The notes under the pieces are model-generated. The model was given only the letters and a program-made list of their open reading frames with translations, had not been told where the DNA came from and searched no databases. The translations under genes and the position numbers were made by a program. Below, piece by piece: positions 7,762 through 16,625 of a stretch of 16,678 nucleotides of DNA. The stretch comes from Nematocida ironsii (taxonomy: Eukaryota; Microsporidia): NCBI GenBank assembly GCA_001642415.1, contig LTDK01000129.1:1-16678 (forward strand). The letters run 5' to 3'. Each line of letters begins with the position of its first letter. The stretch's first letter is position 1.

Positions 7762-8286
7762 ATGATGAAAGAAGAGAGCACGCCAATGCAGCTGGATGGA
7801 GGAATATTTAATGGAAACGAGGACATTCCCATCGAAATACAGGAAGAAAAGAACGGCATACATATAGCTATAACAGGAAAGATTGCAAAAGAAATAGGCC
7901 CGCAGTATGTTCCCGGCAATGCATGCGTGATAAAGCGCGTGGGGTCTAGTATATTTGACAGCTTGGAGATAGTAGCATACGACAAAAAGAGTATTCCAAT
8001 GATTCGGCATATATTAACAAGCGCATTAGACAACGAAGTGCGCAAGCTGAGCATTCCTATTAAGTTTTCTATGCATTTATCTGTGCTGTCCTCTCAGAGA
8101 TATATGGAGGGAGCCGTGCATGCTGTTAATATGATACTTGAATATATAAACATACCTTCTAGATACGAAATAGAGACTGCAGCGGGGAATGCAGAAGAGG
8201 GCAGACAGGCGTTTAAGCAAACTATTATTAAGAACAATTCTGATGAAATAATACACTCTGTGTGGGTGGGAGCATTTTCTGCATAA
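7762..8286 (+). CDS. RNase PH-fold protein, probable RNA exosome core-ring subunit
   Basis: The product is 174 aa. Residues 31-110 follow the RNase PH order: GIHIAITGKIAKEIG (edge strands), a strand at 66-73, a helix IRHILTSALDNEV (81-93) and a strand IKFSMHLSVLSS (100-111). A helix follows, EGAVHAVNMILEYINIPS (116-133), matching the family pattern of an Ala-rich helix leading to GIP. The best fit is a non-catalytic ring subunit of the Rrp46, Rrp43 or Mtr3 kind, about 50 residues shorter than the yeast Rrp46 protein. The catalytic residues of bacterial RNase PH are not evident. The start is the first of two tandem ATGs. It is divergent from NOT3/5, another mRNA-decay factor. The subunit identity is uncertain and the fold assignment is moderately sure. 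Confidence 0.85.
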   Translation: MMKEESTPMQLDGGIFNGNEDIPIEIQEEKNGIHIAITGKIAKEIGPQYVPGNACVIKRVGSSIFDSLEIVAYDKKSIPMIRHILTSALDNEVRKLSIPIKFSMHLSVLSSQRYMEGAVHAVNMILEYINIPSRYEIETAAGNAEEGRQAFKQTIIKNNSDEIIHSVWVGAFSA

Positions 8287-8603
8287 ATTTACAGTCTATG
8301 TCCAGCGCAGACTCAGTTTAAAATATACTCTGAAGCGATTAGAATGTCTGCTATATTATTTTTGGGTATAAAATATAATTTTGATAGTATTAGATAGAAT
8401 ACTTGTTTATATACTCACTCCTACATTTTTATTGCATTTTCTGGGTACTTCTTATATTTACTTATTTGAAGCTATTTGCGGGGTTTTTAGCTAATTTTGG
8501 CTTTAGAATTTTCAGAGTTTTGGGTTATATCGGGTTAATTTAATTTATAGATAAAATCATTAAATACAGATATGGCCAGAACTTATAAATTGGTTTAATT
8601 GTG
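8287..8603. other. Intergenic region with GGGTTA motifs
   Basis: This is AT-rich spacer after the RNase PH-like gene. It contains TTTTGGGTTAT at 8518-8528 immediately followed by ATCGGGTTAAT (8529-8539), two motif copies 9 bp apart on the + strand, about 180 bp before the start codon at 8715. No ORF was seen. Confidence 0.55.
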
Positions 8604-8623
8604 CTAATAGATCTATCTATTAG
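8604..8623. promoter_or_regulatory. Perfect 9-bp inverted repeat upstream of the RhoGAP-like gene
   Basis: CTAATAGAT (8604-8612) and ATCTATTAG (8615-8623) are separated by two bases, about 92 bp before the ATG at 8715. The same half-site ATCTATTAG occurs at 2325-2333, 74 bp before the BAR/PH-like gene. It is a candidate operator for a dimeric factor. Confidence 0.45.
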
Positions 8624-8630
8624 TAAAATA

Positions 8631-8674
8631 GGCTGAAAGGAGCCGTGGTGCCAAGTGAACAGCATCAATCAGGT
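8631..8674 (+). other. GC-rich island with short hairpin before the RhoGAP-like gene
   Basis: GGCT (8631-8634) and AGCC (8641-8644) enclose GAAAGG, followed by GTGGTGCCAAGTGAACAGC. The island is noticeably GC-richer than its flanks and ends about 40 bp before the ATG. It may be the 5' leader, the end of a small RNA, or a protein-binding block. It does not fold as a tRNA. Confidence 0.35.
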
Positions 8675-8714
8675 AAATTAAATTAGCATATAATTAAAAT
8701 AGATTTTTAATTTC

Positions 8715-11213
8715 ATGGAATATTTTGTAATACTTACTAACAAAGGACCTGCGGTCTTCCAGAAAACCTCCCAAATACATGGGCGAGTTCTTTTTGCAGG
8801 GACAGAATATGCCGTGCCTATAGAAAATGTGCCCGTCACAAAAGATGAATACAAGCATGATGCATTCACCCAGTCTATTATCTGGTCTGCGATCCAAGTC
8901 ATTCAGATTCAGCGATTTGGGAAGTGCCCAAGTAAAAAGCGGAAATTAGTGCAAGTCATAAAGAAAGATGAAAGAACTGGGGATGGAAAACTGACAAGTA
9001 AGAACAAATCTGGTGTTATTGGTCTTCTGCTTGGAACCGGCATTGCTAAAATGTTTAAAACTTCATTTGGTCTGCAAAAATCCAGCACAAACACAAATGA
9101 GTATCCAGAGGGTGAGTTTTCTTCGTTTCCTGAGATTAATAAGCGAGAAAAGCCAATCGAGCCACTGATTGCATTTGAGGCAACAGACAAGGGAGAGATG
9201 TTCCAGTGTAAATTCAGCATAGTAATGAGCGACGAAACATCAGGACTGCTAGAAAACACGCAGATTGTATACAAGTCTGCTGCAGATGGGATGTTTGATA
9301 AGTCTAGTTCTATTCTGAAGGAAGGCCAAAAGAGCTTCTATGCAGGGGAGCTTTCATTCATAATGGGGCTACAAAGAAGCAAGGTCTGCATTAAAGAGGT
9401 CGGAAACTGGCTATACAACTCAGACCACAATAAAATATTCACTAATTTACAGGCAATTATACGCCTGCTTAGTGATGTATTTCTGGGAACTATCATTCGA
9501 ACGATGTCTAAAGACTATATTGATGTGGACGTGAATGCATGCATTGAGGGGAATGCTGCGGATCTTGCTGCATTATATGGAGATACAAAAGTAAGGCTTG
9601 ATGCGTTTCAGAAACTTCAGCAGTTAATTGACAAGAAGCTAGTAAATGCTGCTATGGAGACAGTAAGTATTTCTATGCTTGCATATTTTGACAAGCTGTC
9701 CTCGGTCATTTATTCGCCTACTTTTATTACATACATTGCATCAGTTGAGGAGAATATTGCAATGTACAAGCAGAAGTACAGCTCAGAGGTGATGGCAGCT
9801 GAAAGAAAATTCAACTGCAATTTGTGCCTACTATTTGTAGACATATACCACCGCCTCATCAAGTACAGACTATACATAACAGAGGCAATGAATTCGTTAG
9901 AGAAGGGATACGCGGAGATAGAAAAAAAAGCGGCCTTGAAGGCAGCAGAGACCAATAAAAATGTTGAGGAGTCATCGAGTTCAGTGGAAGCGGACCCAGA
10001 GGCATTACTTTTCAAGAAGGAAATTCTTCTACTGTCTAAACACAATGACAGACTAACAGAACTGCTGAAGGCCACAGAGAGATTTAAGAAGATCAAGTCT
10101 CTTGCCGCCTCTGGAATTGTTTTTCCAGACTGCGTAGATGACTTCATTGAGATGTATGAGCTGACAAATGGAATGGTTATCATTACAAAGGAAAATCTTG
10201 TAGTTGTTAATGGAAAGATCGTGATTGCTGTTATTTCTAAAAAAGAAGTGCTTGGGTGCATACCTGCCTCACAAGACACAGAATACCCAACAATTTATAT
10301 TGACCTGGCTGTTTCCTCTTTATATCCACCAGTGCCTAACTTCGTTACTGATATAGTTAATGATGTTCGAGTTCATTGGATTCGTCTTAACTTTAAATGG
10401 GACGGAAATCAAAAGAGATTTGTAGATGCATGCAAGTGCAGAAATGTTTCTACAATAAAGGGACTAGAAATGCTGCTCCAAGAAAAAGTTGTGCCTGTCA
10501 ACAGGTCACTCAGAGAAAAACTTGCAAAGTCTGATGTCAAGAACAGCCACAGAAGGATGCTTGCTATAAGAGCACAGAGAGACTTTGTCTCGACTTCTGA
10601 TGTGTATGCATATGGACAGAAAAACAGAATGAGTGAGCCCATGCTGTTTGGAATCAAAGCATGGATTGATGCTGCGCTAAATGAGTACTCAGTGTCTCTT
10701 TCTTCTATTTCTGTAACAAACTGTAAAGCGGTCTCCTTTGACAAAAAGCTCCGAAAAGAAGTAGTGAACATACTAAAATACCACTCATTCAAGGCGTCTT
10801 CAAACATCTTAGATAAAAACGAGTTTTCTTCTGTTATGACAGATGAGTACTCTTTAGCTCAAGGAATACCTGCCTTTATAGGATATTTGTCATATATATA
10901 CAGGCTTCTGTCTCCCCCTGACATGATGAAGTATTCTGAAATAGGAATGAAGGCTCTCCACTCAGTACATGATATACGAAACACTGAAATCACAAATGAC
11001 GAGTTCCTGCATTTAGCAATTGGTTTTATTGGCTCCATGCCCGTGCCAGAGTCTCTTAACAGAAATGAATTCCTTCTTTCTCTTGTTATAGTTAGATTCT
11101 TCATCATAGCTGCTCCGGATATTGGGATGGATAACTATCTTGCCATATGCGCCCCTCTATTCCTTTTTAACTCTGAGCAGCTAATTAGCCTTCCTCAGTA
11201 TATGGGAAGATAA
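8715..11213 (+). CDS. Multidomain protein with PH-like and degenerate RhoGAP-like domains
   Basis: The product is 832 aa. The N-terminus (1-70) looks beta-rich, 70-150 is basic and disordered, and 290-462 is helical and could be BAR-like. Residues about 480-575 have PH-like strands (GMVIITKENLVVVNGKIV) and a final helix (KRFVDACK). Residues 643-832 match RhoGAP landmarks in order: FGIKAWIDAAL (645-655), SFKASSN (691-697) at the arginine-finger loop, YLSYIYRLLSPPDMMKY (724-740) like LKxxLRxLPxPL, LNRNEFLLSL (781-790), and MDNYLAICAPLFL (805-817) like NKM..NLA..FGP. The finger Arg is Lys693 and the usual Lys of LKxxLR is Ser726, while Arg730 is kept, so GTPase activation may be weak or lost. 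BAR-PH-RhoGAP order is known in GRAF and oligophrenin. No membrane segment was seen. The ATG follows a T/A-rich leader. Confidence 0.9.
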   Translation: MEYFVILTNKGPAVFQKTSQIHGRVLFAGTEYAVPIENVPVTKDEYKHDAFTQSIIWSAIQVIQIQRFGKCPSKKRKLVQVIKKDERTGDGKLTSKNKSGVIGLLLGTGIAKMFKTSFGLQKSSTNTNEYPEGEFSSFPEINKREKPIEPLIAFEATDKGEMFQCKFSIVMSDETSGLLENTQIVYKSAADGMFDKSSSILKEGQKSFYAGELSFIMGLQRSKVCIKEVGNWLYNSDHNKIFTNLQAIIRLLSDVFLGTIIRTMSKDYIDVDVNACIEGNAADLAALYGDTKVRLDAFQKLQQLIDKKLVNAAMETVSISMLAYFDKLSSVIYSPTFITYIASVEENIAMYKQKYSSEVMAAERKFNCNLCLLFVDIYHRLIKYRLYITEAMNSLEKGYAEIEKKAALKAAETNKNVEESSSSVEADPEALLFKKEILLLSKHNDRLTELLKATERFKKIKSLAASGIVFPDCVDDFIEMYELTNGMVIITKENLVVVNGKIVIAVISKKEVLGCIPASQDTEYPTIYIDLAVSSLYPPVPNFVTDIVNDVRVHWIRLNFKWDGNQKRFVDACKCRNVSTIKGLEMLLQEKVVPVNRSLREKLAKSDVKNSHRRMLAIRAQRDFVSTSDVYAYGQKNRMSEPMLFGIKAWIDAALNEYSVSLSSISVTNCKAVSFDKKLRKEVVNILKYHSFKASSNILDKNEFSSVMTDEYSLAQGIPAFIGYLSYIYRLLSPPDMMKYSEIGMKALHSVHDIRNTEITNDEFLHLAIGFIGSMPVPESLNRNEFLLSLVIVRFFIIAAPDIGMDNYLAICAPLFLFNSEQLISLPQYMGR

Positions 11214-11737
11214 TTCAAGGTTTCTTTCTGAGTATACGCCGAACACACCTGATATATACGGCTTGTTTACATTACTAAATTGCTTCTAATGCTCTTTTTT
11301 TCTTTATTAGTTTTGTATGCTCGAATTTTTTCTATTCAAGACGGTTACTGAATTTGTCTACTTTTGTTATACAATACAGAATGCATTTCCAGTATTTTAT
11401 ATTTGAATATTTCTTTTATTTTTGTCTTTTTTTTATCCCCCTGTTCTTTTTAAGAACAATAAGGAAGTGATGAGCAAATCTATAGTTATCCCTGTCTGAG
11501 TGTGATGATAAAATGTCTCTGATCCACTTAAAATATAAACACATCTGCGAGTACTAAACAGTCTTTCTAGACCAGACCATGAATATTGGTCTTTCTAAGA
11601 ATGTATTAAGTTATAATCTTAGTCAAATCCTTGTAATACGCATAGTCTTCTAAAATATAAAACAAAATAGCTATTATAGAATTTTATTTCCTCTCTTCGC
11701 TATATTTATAGTTATTTATCTATAGTTTTCGAGTTCA
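11214..11737. other. Convergent intergenic region, T-rich
   Basis: This 524-bp gap lies between the 3' ends of the RhoGAP-like gene and the secreted-protein gene. The + strand is T-rich, with runs near 11287-11310 and 11411-11435. GTTCTT (11443-11448) and AAGAAC (11452-11457) form a 6-bp hairpin with a 3-nt loop, a possible 3' end signal. I found no ORF and no copy of the CGGGTTA motif here. Confidence 0.5.
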
Positions 11738-14605
11738 TTATTCTATAATCTTACTGGGTGTCACGGCATTTAAAATATCATAATGAAAGCCATATTTGCA
11801 ACTGTTATAGTTATTGTCTCTTATAAATATAATCCCCTCTGAGCTCTGTTTAATTTCTTCAAGATTGCTGTCTTGAATAGCATTAGAAATATCCTTTAAA
11901 TTGTACTTTGGGTCATGCATGGTGCCAAAAAGATTTATCCATGCCACAGGATCGATTTTTTCATATCTTCTGTTTAAATCCATTAAATACGCATTCATTC
12001 TCTCCAAAAGATCTCGCATGGTCAAACAGAACACAACACTTGTTTTATAGTCAACATCTGCACTATTTTTATAGATGCAGTATCCATATAGTGCAGTGTT
12101 TATGGATGGATTTTTTCTCTGAAGCATATTAATAAATGAAGTAATGGCAGGCTGGTTAGCCGCCTGCATATCAAGTCTTTCATCTTTTACAGTATAATCA
12201 AAATCATATGATGTGTACTCATAAACACTGTATCTCTCTTGTGTATTCCAAGATATATGTGCAGTGCAGTTTGATTCATCCTCTGTCTGCTGAATATTCA
12301 TGCCATAGCAGTGAATATCTTCATATGGATCTGTTGAGTTTCTTATAAAGAAGTCGCTATAATAATACTTAATAGCATAATTTAAAGAGTTCTTTTTCAT
12401 ATGAATTTCTTTCACTGATAATGTTACCATGTTCTCTATTGTGCCTAAAGAAGATTTTATAATGTCACTATACTCTTCCTCCGTATAGTTGTGTAAATAA
12501 TTAATGGGCTTTATGCCTTTATAGTTTTGCATAGAATGTACTTTATATGATATAGCAGACTCATCGTATGGCCCAAGTGCACTTCCAGAAACCATAAATT
12601 TCGAGAGAAATAATGGGATTCTTGGCTTATCAATATTTTCATCGTTAATTATGTCTTTTATTTCAGGTGGGTACACAAACTGCGCTAAACAGAACTTCGT
12701 TTTTTTAATGTTTTCTTTTATGTAATAGAATACCACATTGCAGTTTTCAGTTTCTGTTGCCTGTACTGTTTTGTTTAAATCAGATGTATCAGTTATTAAT
12801 GACCAAGTTTTATCCTTTCTACTGTATTTAAATGGATATATTTTTCCTATATTTCGGTTGATCTTATTCCATCCTATAGAAAATACCTTTTTAAGATGTA
12901 CTACTATGTGCTTAATCGTATGAAACACATGTTTTACTTTCTTTCCATTTCTCCGCATATGTATGTAGTATGGTATATGAACTATTTCAACCGTGTGCTT
13001 TGCATTGTTTACAAATTGTATATGGTAATGATCTTTTATAGATATCTTGGTGTTTTTATTATCTGAAGCTTTCATAGTTGTATGCTGTGTGTAAGATGAT
13101 GAAGAAAATACATTAGGCTTTATTATATTTATCCTCTTTAGTGTTGAAAAAGATTTAAAATATTTTTTAGCTACAACAGCAGGTGCCCCTAATATTTTAA
13201 GATATGGTGCTTTAAAACACAAACCTACATGCATTAAAGGAGTTTTATATTTAATTATTTTTTGTTCATCATAGGATACTTGTTGTAGAAAAAACTTATG
13301 GCTATAAAATATTTGAACAGCAGCACAAGCTAAAGCAAACACTTCTGTAGAATCCCAATATTGTATCATCTGATTTTCAAATATGATTTTTTGAATTTCA
13401 GTATATGAACTTTCTATTAATTCTGTATTCTTCTGCGCTGTGCCCATGAAATATGATATAATATGTTTTATATTGAGCAAGGCAACTGTATAAATATTAT
13501 TGTGAGTTTTTGAAAGCTCCTCTATATTATTACCTGTAATGTTTAGTTTGTTAACAAAATTGTCAGCTGCACGCTGTGGCATTTTGTAGAAGTCCTCATA
13601 TACTTCTGGTATTAAAAGAATAATATTTAACTTTTTTTTAAGTTTGATATCCCTCTCTGTTCCTTCTATAATTTGACTATTTATACCACCGCAACAACAG
13701 TATAAACTTACTTCTTTATTAGATAATATATCCCCAATAGTTTCTTTTTTTTTCACCTTTATACCAGAATTTATGTCGATATAGCTATATAAGCTAGATC
13801 CATGTTTTTTTATGTACTCAGATAAATCATTTATAAATCCATTATAGTATAGTGGATTTGGCATCCAGTCAATTTTAATTTTTTTTTTAAATATGGTTCT
13901 GAATATTCGCCTTTTCACAAAATAACTCAAATTCATATCTTTAATTAGACTCCAAATGTCAGTATTCCTATCTTTCTTCCAATTACTAATTATTTTTTGA
14001 GTTTTTTTAATTATCGATAAAGTATTAAATATCTGCCCATAATATATCAATTTAAAATTACATATATTACTTATATAATTAGTGTAGCTTCTTAGAATAA
14101 ACTTGTTTTCATTTTTATAAGCAGACAATCTTGTATTTTTACTAAAGCCAGTGCCATGCTTTATTTTGACGGGATTAATACGATCAATTTTCTTTGCCAA
14201 TGGCTCTAGATCTGATGATGAGTCAAAACCACTATTTGTCTCTAAATTATCATTCACTGCATTTGTAATATCTTCTTTATGTGTATATTCTGTGTCTATA
14301 TCCGCAATCTGGTCAATACTATCCACCAGATTACTTGTTTTTCTTTTATATGCCAAATGTGTGTTTTTAGACCATTTACACATAGCAAATAAAAGTTTCT
14401 TTAACTTTCTATTATCTAGTTGTTTACCATTCTTACTCTTAAATGATGAATTCATATTGTGCGGAATAATATAGTTCTGCTTCTTCTGGTCTGCTTTATT
14501 ATGTATAGACTGTATGCATTCTTCTTTAAACTCACCGCACAGTACTATTTCTATAGTTATGCATATTAGCCCAAGTATAATTTCTTTCTTCTTTAACTTT
14601 CTCAT
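11738..14605 (-). CDS. Large secreted Lys/Asn-rich protein, unknown family
   Basis: The product is 955 aa. A basic start (MRKLKKKE) and a hydrophobic core (IILGLICITIEIVLCG, 9-24) make a good signal peptide, with cleavage likely near residue 24. No convincing transmembrane helix follows, so it is probably secreted or luminal. The mature chain is rich in Lys, Asn, Ile, Ser and Tyr, with basic stretches (230-245, 284-287, 320-325), an unusual YCCCGG at 302-307, and several N-x-S/T sites. The C-terminal third (about 690-955) is more acidic and looks globular. I recognise no domain. Large lineage-specific families of signal-peptide proteins are known in microsporidia and are thought to face the host; this could belong to one, by inference only. 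It is more AT-rich than the neighbouring housekeeping genes. Confidence 0.88.
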   Translation of the reverse strand: MRKLKKKEIILGLICITIEIVLCGEFKEECIQSIHNKADQKKQNYIIPHNMNSSFKSKNGKQLDNRKLKKLLFAMCKWSKNTHLAYKRKTSNLVDSIDQIADIDTEYTHKEDITNAVNDNLETNSGFDSSSDLEPLAKKIDRINPVKIKHGTGFSKNTRLSAYKNENKFILRSYTNYISNICNFKLIYYGQIFNTLSIIKKTQKIISNWKKDRNTDIWSLIKDMNLSYFVKRRIFRTIFKKKIKIDWMPNPLYYNGFINDLSEYIKKHGSSLYSYIDINSGIKVKKKETIGDILSNKEVSLYCCCGGINSQIIEGTERDIKLKKKLNIILLIPEVYEDFYKMPQRAADNFVNKLNITGNNIEELSKTHNNIYTVALLNIKHIISYFMGTAQKNTELIESSYTEIQKIIFENQMIQYWDSTEVFALACAAVQIFYSHKFFLQQVSYDEQKIIKYKTPLMHVGLCFKAPYLKILGAPAVVAKKYFKSFSTLKRINIIKPNVFSSSSYTQHTTMKASDNKNTKISIKDHYHIQFVNNAKHTVEIVHIPYYIHMRRNGKKVKHVFHTIKHIVVHLKKVFSIGWNKINRNIGKIYPFKYSRKDKTWSLITDTSDLNKTVQATETENCNVVFYYIKENIKKTKFCLAQFVYPPEIKDIINDENIDKPRIPLFLSKFMVSGSALGPYDESAISYKVHSMQNYKGIKPINYLHNYTEEEYSDIIKSSLGTIENMVTLSVKEIHMKKNSLNYAIKYYYSDFFIRNSTDPYEDIHCYGMNIQQTEDESNCTAHISWNTQERYSVYEYTSYDFDYTVKDERLDMQAANQPAITSFINMLQRKNPSINTALYGYCIYKNSADVDYKTSVVFCLTMRDLLERMNAYLMDLNRRYEKIDPVAWINLFGTMHDPKYNLKDISNAIQDSNLEEIKQSSEGIIFIRDNNYNSCKYGFHYDILNAVTPSKIIE

Positions 14606-16470
14606 AACAACTTAAAATTTTAATCTATTGCAATATGTAGATAATTTTATACTTCATTTCCTATACGTTTACATTAAATATAATATAAATTCATGTACTA
14701 TTTAAATGCGGTTAGACGCATTTCACTATTTTATCATGATAAATCGCTGTACTATACATATAACTACATATAGCCACAAATCTCTTAATCTACACATGCT
14801 ATAACTACATATTATAAATAATTCTTCTTAAATACATGAGTTTTAAATATATTTTATTTCAGATATAACTCGAAATATATTCTTTCTCTGTAGAGATAGT
14901 GGTTCTATTTCAAAATAATATTTTTAGTTCAGTTCTACTTTAATGCTTTATTCGGATTCTTTTTTCTTTTTTTCTATTTAATTTTCTTCTGTGCCCATTA
15001 TTATATAGAATATCATTTCGGGTTATACCACTAAAATACTAGATAAACTCTTCTTATATGAGCAAAACCACCGGGATTAAATTATTTAATGGCCCTTTAA
15101 TTTAATAAATAACTGCACTAAAGGTTTCTGCATCTTTAGAACAATTTACTTTTTGCATATATGGGTTTAACTTAGCAATAGTATTTGAGTATTAATTAAC
15201 TTTATTTTGTCTGGCGTAATATTATATTTTTTCATTTTCTAATGATGGCTGTATTATAATTAACAGAATAGTAGAAAAAATACAGAGTAACCCGAAATAT
15301 ACTAATATTTTAAAAACTATTCGCATTATAAATAATTGATGCTTTCAAATATTTATACTTCTTATCCTTAAATAATTGGTCTTCTCTTTCTAAAATGAAC
15401 AAATAATCTTTTCAATCTATAGCTTCTATAATTAAATATCATAGCAGTTAGACAGATATACACAAATAAAATAATAATTTGCACAATGACGGTTAATCCC
15501 TCTATATGTGTATTATTTCATATTATTTGATCATAAATCTCCATAAAATATAGTTAAGATTATTATTATGATTTACCTATGATCTATGCATACACATTTC
15601 AATAATATTTTATTTAGTTAATGTTGACCTATTAGTTTTTAGAAAGTATACAAATAGAATTTATACCAACAAGAAACTAATAATTAACATATAAAAATCA
15701 TAAATAGAATTTAATAGCCATGAATAATGTTGCTATTCATATAAATCTGCATAATAATAAAATTAAATTAATAGATGTTCGTTATTTTAAAATACATATG
15801 CGTAACGAGCTAATAAATAGCAACTGTATCTCTATATACACTATGATCCATACTTACATGCGTATTGGCTATTAGCTATACACATAATAATTTTTATTTA
15901 GTTCTTTATATGTTCATTCAATTTATGTGGTAGGCTACAAGAAAATATAATGAATTCAGATATTTTCTAAGCTTTCTGTTAAGAGGGAATAATTCTTTAC
16001 TTAATACAAAGATAGGTTATCACAGGTTGAATTATAACCCAAAATTAAAATATAATTATAATTAAATAAACCTTTTCTATTAATGAAAGCCTTTGAATCT
16101 TATTATTTCAAGAATTTTTCTTCAACATGCACTTTTTCTAACTCTTTCTTCTTCTTCTTTTTTCTCTTCCTCCTTTATGCTTTTATTTCTATTACTACTA
16201 TATTAAACGCAATAATCCTATAATCACATAGAAATCACACGCCTAGCCAATTCACACTAATATAGAGTGTCTACCTCTATGCTCCACCACATACTAGAAT
16301 TATAGCTACTCCCACTATCATAACTAATAGTTAATAATGAAATGTTTGCACCCACTCACACAAGTTTGTATATTATACGTACACATTCTCGCTAACTCTC
16401 CCCCTCTATTTATTCCTACCCTCCTTGCATGCCATACATTCTTGGCCTTCTTTGAAGAGCCCCTTCGCAA
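14606..16470. other. 1.9-kb gene-poor AT-rich region
   Basis: No credible ORF, tRNA or mobile element was seen. It holds the upstream region of the secreted-protein gene (hairpin and palindrome at 14704-14743) and motif copies at 15016-15026 (TTTCGGGTTAT), 15287-15297 (reverse strand, one mismatch) and 16034-16044 (reverse strand, TTTTGGGTTAT). From about 16100 to 16430 the + strand becomes pyrimidine-rich (CTTCTTCTTCTTTTTTCTCT near 16147), the opposite skew to that near the left end of the window. Confidence 0.6.
14704..14743. promoter_or_regulatory. Hairpin plus palindrome upstream of the secreted-protein gene
   Basis: AAATGCG (14704-14710) and CGCATTT (14717-14723) form a perfect 7-bp stem with a 6-nt loop. 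Six bases later TTTATCATGATAAA (14730-14743) is a perfect 14-bp palindrome. Both sit about 100-140 bp upstream of the ATG at 14605 on the minus strand, a natural place for transcription-factor sites. Confidence 0.5.
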
Positions 16471-16472
16471 AA

Positions 16473-16570
16473 ATAACCCGACGAAAAACTCTGCTGCAGG
16501 GGTATGAAAAGTAAGGAAAATGGCCCGAAAATGGCCCAAATATTCGGGTTATGTCGGGTTGCAGGGGTAT
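16473..16570. promoter_or_regulatory. Cluster of CGGGTT boxes and short direct repeats
   Basis: Within 100 bp there are ATAACCCGA (16473-16481, reverse copy) and CGGGTT at 16545-16550 and 16555-16560 (10 bp apart, one helical turn). AAAATGGCCC occurs at 16517-16526 and 16528-16537 (11-bp period), and TGCAGGGGTAT at 16495-16505 and 16560-16570. The stretch is much GC-richer than the preceding 1.8 kb. It lies 55-155 bp before a TATA box, so it reads as the upstream regulatory array of a transcription unit beyond the window. Confidence 0.6.
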
Positions 16571-16625
16571 ACTTACCCTAAATGGAAAAGTTGCGTCCCA
16601 AAGAGGAAGTAGAAAATATGTGGGG

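Noticed and set aside
7691..7786. 32-residue N-terminal extension of NOT3/5
   Set aside because: It would overlap the divergent coding region, and the family N-terminus begins at the ATG at 7690.
8671..8714. Possible short intron (GGTAAATT...TAG) before the RhoGAP-like ATG
   Set aside because: No upstream in-frame exon with coding character exists, and the branch-acceptor pattern is not convincing in such AT-rich DNA.
16324..16539. 71-codon minus-strand frame near the right end
   Set aside because: It overlaps the CGGGTT/AAAATGGCCC array, has no recognisable features and is short enough to arise by chance in the GC-richer stretch.
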